A stretch of 64,000 bases of DNA from Geomonas silvestris (GTDB taxonomy: Bacteria; Desulfobacterota; Desulfuromonadia; Geobacterales; Geobacteraceae). The notes below the pieces were generated by a model. It searched no databases. It was not told the DNA's origin and worked only from the letters and a program-made list of their open reading frames with translations. This document shows, piece after piece, positions 7,582 through 15,744 of this stretch. The DNA is taken from assembly GCF_014193515.1 (NCBI RefSeq), contig NZ_BLXX01000001.1, positions 372,001-436,000 of the forward strand. Direction: 5' to 3'. Position 1 is the stretch's first letter; every line of letters starts with the position of its first letter. The translations under genes and the position numbers were made by a program.

Positions 7582-10119
7582 TTGCCGCGTTACACGATCT
7601 TCAGAAAGATCCTGATCATCACCCTGCTCCTCTCGCTGGCGCCGCTCCTCGTCACGTCCACCATCCTGCTTATCAACCTGCAATCCATCAGCACCAGGCT
7701 CACCGCCGAGATCTCCGAATCCGACGACCTCCAGGCCTCCGAGTCCCTGAAGATGCGCGCCCGCCAAGTGGCTGAAAACGTCTCGGACTTCCTGCATCAG
7801 TGCGAAAGCGACCTCGTGTTCCTGTCGCGCACCAAGCTGGACCACCCCACCCTGCTCGAGTTCTACCGCACCCGGCGCTCCGAGGTCTGGCAGCGCAACG
7901 GCAACGGCAACGGCGCCGCCCCCCAGGAGGTGCGCGGCCTCTTGCCGCTCTACCGCTCGATCACCCTCATCGATGCCACCGGTCAAGAACGGATGATGAT
8001 CAAGGACGACCGGTTTGTCCCGTCCGAAAAGTTGCGCAACGTCGCCGCCCCGGCCCACACCGACTACCTGACCGAAGACTACTTCAGTCGCATAAAGCGG
8101 CTCAAGCCCGGCGAGATTTACGTCTCGCACCTCACCGGGTTCCACGTCTCGCGCCAGGAGCAGTTGGCCGGTGCCAGCACCCCCGAAGCGGCCTACAACG
8201 GCACCACCTATGAAGGGGTGATCCGCTTCGGCGCACCGCTCTACGACAGTGCCGGTCGCTTCGCCGGCATGGTACTGCTCTCCCTGGACCACCGCCACCT
8301 GATGGAGTTCACCCAGCACATCGACCCGGGCAAAAACTTCTCCACCGTGTTCCCTTCCTACAACAGCGGCAACTACGCCTTTTTGTTCGACGACGAGGGG
8401 TGGATCATCACCCATCCCAAGTTCTGGGACATCCGGGGACTGGACCGCAACGGCAAGCCCGTCCCGCCCTACAGCGAACACTCGAGCAAGACCGATATCG
8501 ATACCGGGCGGATCCCCTTCAACCTGGACCGCGCCGGCTTCGTGCACCCAAGCTACCCCAGGGTTGCGGCGGCCATCCGCCAGAAGCAGATCGGCTACGT
8601 CGACATCACCAACGTGGGGGGCGCCAAGAAGATCATGGCCTACGCCCCCATTTCCTACGACACGGGTGACTACAAGAGGTACGGGATCTTCGGCGGGGTC
8701 ACCATCGGCTTCCAGGTGGACCAGTTCCACGAGGCCGCGCGCAAAGGGAGCCGGCTCATCAACCGGCAGCTGGGAAACCACCGTTCCACCTCGGCTATCA
8801 TCATCCTGGCGACGGCGCTGATCTCGGCGCTCTCGGCCTGGCTCTTGTCCCGCGGCATCAGCATCCCGCTCAAACAGTTGAACGAAGGGGCCCGCAAGCT
8901 TGCCGCAGGCGACAGCCACGTGCGCGTACCGGTCACCTCGGCGGACGAGATCGGCGAATTGGCCGGCACCTTCAACTTCATGGCCGACGAGCTTGAATCC
9001 CGCAAGCAGAGCATCCTCTCCACCCTGGATGAACTCAGGAACTCGCGGCTGGAGATCCTCGACGAGCGCAACTTCAAGACGAGCGTCCTGGAGAGTATCT
9101 CGAGCGGCATCGTCACCTTCTCACCCGAGGGGAGGATGACCTCGATCAACCGAACCGGACGCCTGTTTTTAGGGGATTCGGCCCAGGAGGGGGATCACTA
9201 CCGCGAGGTTTTCGCCGGATGGACCGGACTCGCCGATCACGTCGACCTGATCCTCTCGGGCGCCAAAGGCTTCGGGCGCGAACCGTTCCGCTTCGAGCGC
9301 GGTGCCGGCCAGACCAACTTCGACGTGGGGTGCTTCCCGATAGGCGCCGATGCCGAGAAGGGGCTGACCGTCACCTTGCGTAACGAAACCGAGAAGGAAA
9401 AGCTGCGCGAGGAGATGATGCGCCTGGACCGTTTGGCCTCCCTGGGCAAACTGGCCGCCGGCATCGCCCACGAGGTGAGAAATCCGCTCACGGGTATTTC
9501 GCTGTTGCTCGACGACCTGCACGACCAGGCTGCGGCGGGGTCGCAGGACCAGCTCATGATCAGCAAGGCGCTCGAGGAGATCTCCCGGGTGGAGGGGCTC
9601 ATCAACTCGCTCTTGAACTACTCCTCGCCGGCGCGGGCCGATTTCCGCGAGGCCGACCTGAACCGGGTGGTGCACGATACCGCCTTCCTGATGCGGCGCC
9701 CCTGCGAGCGCGGCGAGGTGTTCCTCAGCGTGGAGGATCAGCCCATTCCCCCCTTCAAGATCGATCCGGAGAAGATCAAGCAGGCGCTTATCAACATCAT
9801 CCGCAACGCGCAGGAAGCCCTGCCGCAGGGCGGGAGGATCACCATCGCCACCTTCGCCCGCGGCGACCTTGCCCTTATAGAGATAGGTGACGACGGCCCG
9901 GGGATCGACCCCGAGGACCTGCCGCTCATCTTCGAACCGTTCTTCACCAGGAAGGGCGCCGGCACCGGTTTGGGTCTCTCGATCACCCAGCGCATTGTCG
10001 AGGAACACCGGGGGCGGATCAGCGTGAAAAGCGACTCGGGAAGCGGAACCCTCTTCAGCATCGAGCTGCCGATGATGGGGCGGGAGACTCCAACTGGTGC
10101 AGGTGCCGACACCGCGTGA
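7582..10119 (+). CDS. Membrane sensor histidine kinase (Cache-HAMP-PAS-HisKA-HATPase), DctB-like
   Basis: An 845-residue sensor kinase. Membrane segments at about 8-30 and 402-423 flank a large periplasmic double-Cache-like region. HAMP (about 424-476), a PAS-like segment (500-610), HisKA with phosphoacceptor His630 in IAHEVRNPL, and HATPase_c with GDDGPGID and GTGLGLSI follow. The start is TTG with GGAG upstream. The response regulator gene lies 524 bases downstream, then the dctPQM operon, so sensing of a C4-dicarboxylate or similar acid is a reasonable inference. The stop TGA (10117-10119) is followed in the same frame by an open heptad-repeat stretch (see the array). Confidence 0.93.
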   Translation: MPRYTIFRKILIITLLLSLAPLLVTSTILLINLQSISTRLTAEISESDDLQASESLKMRARQVAENVSDFLHQCESDLVFLSRTKLDHPTLLEFYRTRRSEVWQRNGNGNGAAPQEVRGLLPLYRSITLIDATGQERMMIKDDRFVPSEKLRNVAAPAHTDYLTEDYFSRIKRLKPGEIYVSHLTGFHVSRQEQLAGASTPEAAYNGTTYEGVIRFGAPLYDSAGRFAGMVLLSLDHRHLMEFTQHIDPGKNFSTVFPSYNSGNYAFLFDDEGWIITHPKFWDIRGLDRNGKPVPPYSEHSSKTDIDTGRIPFNLDRAGFVHPSYPRVAAAIRQKQIGYVDITNVGGAKKIMAYAPISYDTGDYKRYGIFGGVTIGFQVDQFHEAARKGSRLINRQLGNHRSTSAIIILATALISALSAWLLSRGISIPLKQLNEGARKLAAGDSHVRVPVTSADEIGELAGTFNFMADELESRKQSILSTLDELRNSRLEILDERNFKTSVLESISSGIVTFSPEGRMTSINRTGRLFLGDSAQEGDHYREVFAGWTGLADHVDLILSGAKGFGREPFRFERGAGQTNFDVGCFPIGADAEKGLTVTLRNETEKEKLREEMMRLDRLASLGKLAAGIAHEVRNPLTGISLLLDDLHDQAAAGSQDQLMISKALEEISRVEGLINSLLNYSSPARADFREADLNRVVHDTAFLMRRPCERGEVFLSVEDQPIPPFKIDPEKIKQALINIIRNAQEALPQGGRITIATFARGDLALIEIGDDGPGIDPEDLPLIFEPFFTRKGAGTGLGLSITQRIVEEHRGRISVKSDSGSGTLFSIELPMMGRETPTGAGADTA

Positions 10120-10152
10120 GGCTCCGTAAGCCCTCAATCCATACCGCCCAAA

Positions 10153-10514
10153 CTCAGGTCGACGTACCTGAAGCTCAGGTCTGCGTACCTGAAGCTCAGG
10201 TCTGCGTACCTGAAGCTCAGGTCTGCGTACCTGAAGCTCAGGTCGACGTACCTGAAGCTCAGGTCAGCCTACTTGAAGCTCAAGTCGACGTACCTGAAGC
10301 TCAGGTCGACGTACCTGAAGCTCAAGTCGACGTACCTGAAGCTCAAGTCGACGTACCTGAAGCTCAAGTCGACGTACCTGAAGCTCAGGTCGACGTACCT
10401 GAAGCTCAGGTCGACGTACCTGAAGCTCAGGTCGACGTACCTGAAGCTCAGGTCGACGTACCTGAAGCTCAGGTCTGCGTACCTGAAGCTCAGGTCTGCG
10501 TACCTGAAGCTCGG
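10153..10514 (+). repeat. 21-bp tandem repeat array, 17 units, each with internal dyad
   Basis: About 17 head-to-tail 21-bp units fill the space between the kinase and its regulator. Each unit holds ACCTGA-AGC-TCAGGT, a perfect 6-bp inverted repeat with a 3-base loop, followed by CGACGT or CTGCGT. The arms can also pair with neighbouring units. Because 21 is divisible by 3, several frames stay open. The frame in phase with the kinase reads L-[KR]-S-[TA]-Y-L-K repeatedly up to a TGA at 10543; another reads V-[DC]-V-P-E-A-Q. Neither has a clear ribosome site. The 21-bp period is two helical turns. Confidence 0.95.
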
Positions 10515-10531
10515 AAAGCCTTCCCGACCTG

Positions 10532-10559
10532 GTAGGGGCGAATGATTATTCGCCCCTAC
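10532..10559. repeat. GTAGGGGCGAAT perfect palindrome
   Basis: A perfect 12-bp inverted repeat with the 4-base loop GATT, immediately after the 21-bp array and 85 bases before the response regulator start. No T-run follows, so it is a poor intrinsic terminator. It looks like a dispersed palindromic element. The TGA at 10543-10545 that ends the open repeat frame lies inside it. Confidence 0.75.
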
Positions 10560-10643
10560 AGTTACTACCGAAAACTCCCGGTGAACCTTTTCGTCAAGTC
10601 ACGAGATTGTCAGGTTACCGGACATCGTTTAAGGAATAGAGAT

Positions 10644-12023
10644 ATGGAAAAGATACTTATTATCGACGACGAAGCCTTCATCTGCGAGAACGTGGAGCGC
10701 ATCCTCTCCAGCGAAGGGTTCCAAGTCTTGACCGCTGCCTCGGGGCAGGAGGCTCGCGATATCGTCTCTGGCGATGAGATCGACTTGGCGCTTCTGGACC
10801 TGAACCTCGGACGCGAGAACGGGATAGAGATCCTGAAGTCCCTCAAGGAACTCGACCCCGAACTCCTGGTGATCATCATCACCGGCTACGGCTCGGTGGA
10901 GAGCGCCGTGGAGTCGCTCAAGCTCGGCGCCTTCCACTACATGAAGAAGCCGTTCAAGTCGGACGCCCTGCGTCTCATCGTCAAGCTGGCGCTGAAGACC
11001 CAGACGCTGAAGCGCGAAGTGCGCAAACTGAAACAGACCGGCGGGATGTTCCCCGGCCGCTCCCCCATCATCGGCCGCAGCGAGGCGTTCCACGAGATTG
11101 CAACCCAGGTCAGGGAGATCTCCCGCATCCCGTCCACCGTTCTCATCACCGGCGAATCGGGGACCGGCAAGGAACTGGTAGCCCGCGCCATTCACGATTA
11201 TTCGGACCGCAAGGACGCCCCCTTCATCGCCATCAACTGCGCCTCGATACCCGCCGCACTCCTGGAGAGCGAGCTGTTCGGCCACGAAAAAGGCGCCTTC
11301 ACCGGCGCCAGCAGTCGCAAGAAAGGTCTTTTCGAGGAGGCCCACCAGGGAACCATCTTCCTGGACGAGATAGGCGAGATGGACATGGCGATGCAGGCCA
11401 AGCTGTTGCGCGTGCTCCAGGAAAGAACCTGCCGCCGGGTGGGGGCCGTAAAAGATGTCGATATCGACGTCCGGGTCATTGCGGCCACCAACCGCGACCT
11501 TAAGGCACGCATCGCCGACAAGAGTTTCCGGGAGGACCTCTACTACCGGCTGAACGTTTTCCCCATCCACATCCCGCCGCTCAGAGAGCGTCCGGCAGAC
11601 ATCGCCGCCCTCGCCTCCTACTTCCTGGACAGTTTCAGCCGCTCCTTCGGCCGGGGGTTCCGCGACGTTTCTCCTGAAGCCGAGCGTCTGATGGAGCTCT
11701 ACAGTTGGCCCGGCAACATACGGGAGCTGCGCAACGTCATCGAGCGCATCTGCATCATGAGAAGCGGCCCGACCCTGCTGCCCGAGCACCTCCCCCTGGA
11801 GATCAAGGGCGGGCAGCCGGTGCAGGCCAGCGCTGGTCTCGGCGCGATCACGCTCGCGGCACTCCCCCCCGACCTCGGGCTCGAGGAGGCTATGGGCGCC
11901 ATCGAGAAGTCCCTGATCGAGGAGGCCTTGCAGCAGACCGCCGGAAATGTCTTGCAGACTGCTCAGATCCTGAAGATCCCCCGCGGCACCTTGCGTTACA
12001 AGATGGAGAAGTACGGGCTGTAA
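10644..12023 (+). CDS. Sigma-54-dependent response regulator (REC-AAA-Fis HTH), DctD/AtoC-like
   Basis: A 459-residue enhancer-binding regulator. REC (1-120) has the acidic pair D8-D9, phosphoacceptor Asp52 and Lys near 103. The AAA+ domain (about 140-370) has Walker A GESGTGKE, the sigma-54 contact loop GAFTGA and Walker B IFLDEIGEMD. A Fis-type HTH (about 415-458) ends the protein. I chose the ATG at 10644 (AAGGAA upstream, protein MEKILIIDDE) over longer in-frame starts. Its best candidate target is the -24/-12 promoter of dctP, 435 bases past its stop. Confidence 0.95.
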   Translation: MEKILIIDDEAFICENVERILSSEGFQVLTAASGQEARDIVSGDEIDLALLDLNLGRENGIEILKSLKELDPELLVIIITGYGSVESAVESLKLGAFHYMKKPFKSDALRLIVKLALKTQTLKREVRKLKQTGGMFPGRSPIIGRSEAFHEIATQVREISRIPSTVLITGESGTGKELVARAIHDYSDRKDAPFIAINCASIPAALLESELFGHEKGAFTGASSRKKGLFEEAHQGTIFLDEIGEMDMAMQAKLLRVLQERTCRRVGAVKDVDIDVRVIAATNRDLKARIADKSFREDLYYRLNVFPIHIPPLRERPADIAALASYFLDSFSRSFGRGFRDVSPEAERLMELYSWPGNIRELRNVIERICIMRSGPTLLPEHLPLEIKGGQPVQASAGLGAITLAALPPDLGLEEAMGAIEKSLIEEALQQTAGNVLQTAQILKIPRGTLRYKMEKYGL

Positions 12024-12060
12024 TCCTTATCAGCGGCAAGCGCCATCCAGAGGCAAGCAC

Positions 12061-12175
12061 GTCCCCCCCTTGGAAAGGTTCTTCCGGTTCAATCTCCACA
12101 GCAGGTGACTTCACGTCCCCCCCTTTGAAAAAGGGGGGAGCAGTAAGAGCTCTTTTGCTGACCAAAGATCACGCA
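12061..12175. repeat. REP-like C-rich palindromic repeats (copy near 12.1 kb)
   Basis: Two C-rich words, near 12061 and at 12117-12141, lie about 60 bases apart. The second is a hairpin of CCCCCC-TTTG-type arms. Its right flank (GGGGGGAGCAGTAAGAGC, then CCAAAGATC) is similar to the flank of the copy near 16.35 kb, so this is a dispersed family and not a chance hairpin. Confidence 0.65.
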
Positions 12176-12345
12176 TCATCTGATATCCCCTGACATCCGC
12201 TGTAGCTCCCCCTGCTTGGCGCTCAAGACGATCACCCTCCTGCTCATCAGCACCTTGTTCTATTTTTTTCCACCCACCGAAGCACCCCCATCCAACCGTT
12301 AGCAGCCATTTATTGGTGAGCCCGCGGCTCCTGATTTGGCAACTA

Positions 12346-12374
12346 TCCGCCACACCGCTGGCGGAATTCCGCCA
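12346..12374. promoter_or_regulatory. Candidate activator site: three TCCGCCA half-sites
   Basis: TCCGCCA (12346), its complement TGGCGGA (12359) and TCCGCCA again (12368) make two overlapping dyads, including the 16-bp perfect palindrome TGGCGGAATTCCGCCA. The two direct half-sites are 22 bp apart. The cluster lies about 85-115 bp upstream of the -24/-12 element, the usual place for an enhancer-binding protein. Binding by the regulator encoded at 10644 is inferred. Confidence 0.55.
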
Positions 12375-12457
12375 CCAAGTAAACCTTACCAAAACCATCA
12401 ACCGTCATTCTGAAATTTTTCACATCGGTATTTCAGTATTTTACACACACACGTAGG

Positions 12458-12473
12458 TGGTACTGCAATTGCA
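12458..12473 (+). promoter_or_regulatory. Sigma-54 (-24/-12) promoter of dctPQM
   Basis: TGGTACT-GCAA-TTGCA matches the RpoN consensus TGGCACG-N4-TTGCW at the key GG (12459-12460) and GC (12471-12472), exactly 10 bases apart. Transcription would begin near 12484, about 115 bases before dctP. The neighbouring sigma-54 regulator gene supports the call. Confidence 0.8.
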
Positions 12474-12600
12474 ATAAAACCGTGTCTCGTATACATGTCG
12501 GACGTAAACCGGTCGGCTCGTTTTCTAATAATCACTGCCGCTCTGCAGCACGAAAAAATAGAACAACGAGCCATTTCACCATCACACCAAGGAGGAAGAC

Positions 12601-13608
12601 ATGAAATTCAATGCACTGTTGAAAAGCCTGGTCGTAGGGGCGGTAGCTCTCTCGCTGCCGATGACCGCAGCCGCCGCACCGATCGTCATCAAGTTCAGCC
12701 ACGTGGTCGCCCAGAACACCCCGAAAGGTCAGGCAGCCGACTACTTCAAGAAGCTGGCCGAGGAGCGCACCAAGGGGCGCGTGAAGGTCGAGGTCTACCC
12801 GAACAGCCAGCTCTACAAGGACAAGGAAGAGATGGAGGCCCTGCAGCTGGGCGCCGTGCAGATGCTGGCACCCTCACTTGCCAAGTTCGCCCCCTTGGGC
12901 GTGAGGGAGTTCGAGGTGTTCGACCTCCCCTACATCTTCAACAACTACCAGGAACTGCACAAGGTAACCCAGGGCCCGGTCGGCCAGAAACTCCTGAAGA
13001 AGCTCGAGCCCAAGGGGATCCTGGGCCTTGCCTACTGGGATAACGGCTTCAAGGTGATGAGCGCCAACAAGCCGCTCAAGAAGGTCGCCGACTTCAGGGG
13101 CCAGAAGATGCGCATCCAGTCCTCCAAGGTGCTCGATTCCCAGATGCGCTCCATGGGCGCCATCCCGCAGGTCATGGCATTCTCCGAGGTGTACCAGGCT
13201 CTGCAGACCGGCGTCGTGAACGGCACCGAAAACCCGCCCTCCAACCTCTATACCCAGAAGATGCACGAGGTGCAGAAGTACGTAACGGTCTCCGACCATG
13301 GCTACCTGGGCTACGCCGTCATCGTGAACAAGAAATTCTGGGAAAGCCTCCCGAAGGACATCCGTGCCGCACTTGAGAGCGCCATGAAAGACGCCACCAA
13401 GTTCGCCAACGACGTGGCCAAAAAGGATAACGACGAAGCCCTGGAAGGGGTAAGGAAATCCGGCCGCTCCCAGATCATCACCCTTTCTGCCCAGGAGAAG
13501 GCCGAGTGGAAAAAGGCGATGGACAAGGCACACAAGGAGAACGTAAGCCGTATCGGCGCCGACATCGTCAAAGAGGTCTACCAGGCTACCGGTTACACCT
13601 CGAAGTAA
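12601..13608 (+). CDS. dctP: TRAP transporter substrate-binding protein DctP
   Basis: Periplasmic binding protein of a TRAP transporter, 335 residues. A signal peptide (1-25, ending AAAA) precedes a DctP fold. The segment KMRIQSSKVLDSQMRSMGA contains the arginine that in this family salt-bridges the substrate carboxylate, and FSEVYQALQTGVVNGTENPP is the family signature. The close match to DctP sequences favours C4-dicarboxylates such as succinate, fumarate or malate. A strong AAGGAGGAAG site precedes the ATG. It is the first gene of dctPQM. Confidence 0.94.
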   Translation: MKFNALLKSLVVGAVALSLPMTAAAAPIVIKFSHVVAQNTPKGQAADYFKKLAEERTKGRVKVEVYPNSQLYKDKEEMEALQLGAVQMLAPSLAKFAPLGVREFEVFDLPYIFNNYQELHKVTQGPVGQKLLKKLEPKGILGLAYWDNGFKVMSANKPLKKVADFRGQKMRIQSSKVLDSQMRSMGAIPQVMAFSEVYQALQTGVVNGTENPPSNLYTQKMHEVQKYVTVSDHGYLGYAVIVNKKFWESLPKDIRAALESAMKDATKFANDVAKKDNDEALEGVRKSGRSQIITLSAQEKAEWKKAMDKAHKENVSRIGADIVKEVYQATGYTSK

Positions 13609-13625
13609 AGAAACAGTGCGAAAAA

Positions 13626-13650
13626 GGCCGCTGCCGTAAAGGCAGCGGCC
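13626..13650 (+). other. dctP-dctQ intercistronic hairpin
   Basis: GGCCGCTGCC-gtaaa-GGCAGCGGCC is a perfect 10-bp stem after an A-run, 17 bases past the dctP stop. No T-run follows, so it more likely stabilises the dctP part of the message or causes partial termination. Either would give more binding protein than membrane subunits. Confidence 0.7.
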
Positions 13651-13683
13651 CCAGGTAATAGCGATCGTTCCAGGAGACACGTC

Positions 13684-14346
13684 ATGATGAAATACCTTGA
13701 CCACCTAGAGGAATGGATCATCACCTTCCTCATGGGCGCAGCAACGCTCGTCATCTTTCTTTCGATTATTCATCGTTATGCCGCGGGGTTTCCCATCCCG
13801 GGCCTCCAGGACTGGCTGATCAACATCCGGTTCAGCTGGGCCCAGGAGCTCTGCATTTACATGTTTGTCTGGATGGCGAAGTTCGGGGCCGCCTACGGCG
13901 TGCGCTCCGGCATCCACGTGGGTGTCGACGTCCTGGTGAACCGTCTGCCCGTCGACTGGCGCACCAAGGGGGTCATGGTCTCCATCATCTGCGGCACCAT
14001 CTTTACCGGCATCATCGGCACCCTGGGTGCCACCTTCGTCTGGGAGAACGGACTGCACTACGCCCTGTTCAACAAGCTGGGCATCCCAACGGGCGATGTC
14101 CCCGAGGGCCCGATCACCCCGGACCTCGAGTGGCCCACCTGGTTCATCTACTCGGCGGTTCCCCTGGGCTCGTACCTCATGTGCTTCCGTTTCATCCAGG
14201 TCGGCTGGCGCTTCCTGAAGACCGGGCAGCTGCCGCACAACCATCATGACGAAGCGCATGTCGAAGGTCTCGAGGAGGAGTCCATCGAGAAGAGCGAACT
14301 CTACCCTGCGAATTCCGATGTCGCTGCTGGAGGTACCGCAAAATGA
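13684..14346 (+). CDS. dctQ: TRAP transporter small membrane subunit DctQ
   Basis: A 220-residue inner-membrane subunit with four membrane segments (about residues 12-35, 60-80, 98-120 and 160-180). The segment RFSWAQELCIYMFVWMAKFGAAYGVR is typical of the DctQ signature. It has an acidic C-terminal tail rich in Glu. It pairs with DctM to form the transporter. GGAG lies 7 bases before the ATG. Its stop overlaps the dctM start as ATGA, so the two are translationally coupled. Confidence 0.93.
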   Translation: MMKYLDHLEEWIITFLMGAATLVIFLSIIHRYAAGFPIPGLQDWLINIRFSWAQELCIYMFVWMAKFGAAYGVRSGIHVGVDVLVNRLPVDWRTKGVMVSIICGTIFTGIIGTLGATFVWENGLHYALFNKLGIPTGDVPEGPITPDLEWPTWFIYSAVPLGSYLMCFRFIQVGWRFLKTGQLPHNHHDEAHVEGLEEESIEKSELYPANSDVAAGGTAK

Positions 14347-15731
14347 GCATGGAGAACATTGCAGCTTTACCTCTTATGAGCAAGCCGAAGGCTGCCGGCT
14401 GGCTGATCGGCATCTCGGTCGTCCTTTTGGGGGTCGGATTCATCTACGGCAACGTCGGTATCGTCTTCGCCCTGCTCCTGGCGCTGATGCTGACCGGCGT
14501 TCCGGTCTCCATCGCGCTGGGTCTCACCGTTTTGACCTTCCTCTACCTGTTGACCAACGTCCCCATCGAGGCGGTGGCACTGAAGCTCTTTACCGGCATC
14601 GAGAAGTTCGAGATCATGGCGATCCCGTTCTTCATCCTGGCCGGTAACTTCCTGACCCACGGCGGCGTGGCGCGCAGGATGATCGAATTCGCCACCAGCA
14701 TGATCGGGCACCTCAACGGCGGCCTCGCACTCGCGGGGATCGTCGCCTGCGCCATGTTCGCGCTGGTCTGCGGCTCCTCGGTCGCCACGGTGGTCGCCAT
14801 CGGCTCCATCATCCTGCCGGCGATGGTGCAGCACGGCTATCCGATGCGCTTCGGCGCGGGGGTCATCGTCTGTGCCGGATCACTGGGGATACTGATGCTC
14901 CCCTCAATCCCCAAGGTCATCTACGCCATCTCGACCAACACCTCGATCGGCGCGCTCTTCGTGGCCGGCCTGTTCCCGGGGATGCTTTTGACCGCCATGC
15001 TCTGCGTGGTTACCTGGTACGTCGCCAAGAAGCGCGGCTACCCGCGCCTTCCCAAGGCCAGCTGGGGGCAGCGGCTGGTCGCATTCCAAAAGAGCGTCTG
15101 GGGGCTCATGCTGGTGGTGATCATCATCGGCGGCATCTACTCCGGCATCTTTACCGCCACCGAGGCGGCCGCCATGTCCGCGGTGTACGCCTTCTTCATC
15201 TCGGTCTTCATCTACAAGGACATGGGGATGAAGGACGTACCGCGTGTACTATTAAAGTCCGCCAACCTCTCCGCGATGCTCCTCTACATCATCACCAACG
15301 CGGTGCTCTTCTCGTTCCTGATGTCGCATGAGAACATACCGCAGGCGATGGCGGACTGGATCCTCGGCAAGGACCTGGGCGTGGTCACCTTCCTGATCTT
15401 CGTCAACCTCGTGCTGCTGTTGGCCGGTAACGTCATGGAGCCGTCTTCCATCATCCTGATCTTTGCGCCGATCCTGTTCCCCGCGGCGATGAAACTCGGG
15501 ATCGACCCGGTGCACTTCGGCATCCTGATCGACGCCAACATGGAGGTGGGCCTGTGCCACCCGCCGGTGGGCCTCAACCTCTACGTGGCGAGCGGCATCT
15601 CAAGGCTCAGTATCACAGAGTTGACAATGGCGGTCATGCCCTGGCTCATGACGATGGTGGTCTTCCTGATCATCGTCACCTATTGGCCGTCACTGTCCAT
15701 CTGGCTTCCCAAGATGATGGGGATGATGTAA
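14343..15731 (+). CDS. dctM: TRAP transporter large permease subunit DctM
   Basis: A 462-residue sodium-coupled permease with about 12-13 membrane segments, carrying out transport together with DctQ and DctP. Family motifs are visible: GVPVSIALGL near the N-terminus, FEIMAIPFFILAGN, CGSSVATVVAIGSIILPAM and the C-terminal PPVGLNLYVASGI. The N-terminus is about 30 residues longer than many DctM proteins, but coupling to dctQ by ATGA supports this start. The next gene starts 13 bases later. Confidence 0.95.
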   Translation: MSMENIAALPLMSKPKAAGWLIGISVVLLGVGFIYGNVGIVFALLLALMLTGVPVSIALGLTVLTFLYLLTNVPIEAVALKLFTGIEKFEIMAIPFFILAGNFLTHGGVARRMIEFATSMIGHLNGGLALAGIVACAMFALVCGSSVATVVAIGSIILPAMVQHGYPMRFGAGVIVCAGSLGILMLPSIPKVIYAISTNTSIGALFVAGLFPGMLLTAMLCVVTWYVAKKRGYPRLPKASWGQRLVAFQKSVWGLMLVVIIIGGIYSGIFTATEAAAMSAVYAFFISVFIYKDMGMKDVPRVLLKSANLSAMLLYIITNAVLFSFLMSHENIPQAMADWILGKDLGVVTFLIFVNLVLLLAGNVMEPSSIILIFAPILFPAAMKLGIDPVHFGILIDANMEVGLCHPPVGLNLYVASGISRLSITELTMAVMPWLMTMVVFLIIVTYWPSLSIWLPKMMGMM

Positions 15732-15744
15732 GCGAGGAAACGCC

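Larger units (their letters stand above)
12024..12600. other. 577-base regulatory gap upstream of dctP
   Basis: No gene was found. The first half holds C-rich palindromic repeat copies (about 12061-12170). The second half holds a triple half-site (12346-12374) and a sigma-54 promoter (12458-12473), leaving a leader of about 115 bases before dctP. Confidence 0.7.

Noticed and set aside
10153-10514. CRISPR array
   Set aside because: Units abut without spacers and no cas genes are present; it is a plain tandem repeat.
10116-10535. 139-residue V-D-V-P-E-A-Q repeat frame whose GTG overlaps the kinase stop as GTGA
   Set aside because: Not listed as a gene: no ribosome site, and unit variants make non-conservative changes in this frame, unlike the frame in phase with the kinase. 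Openness follows from the 21-bp period.
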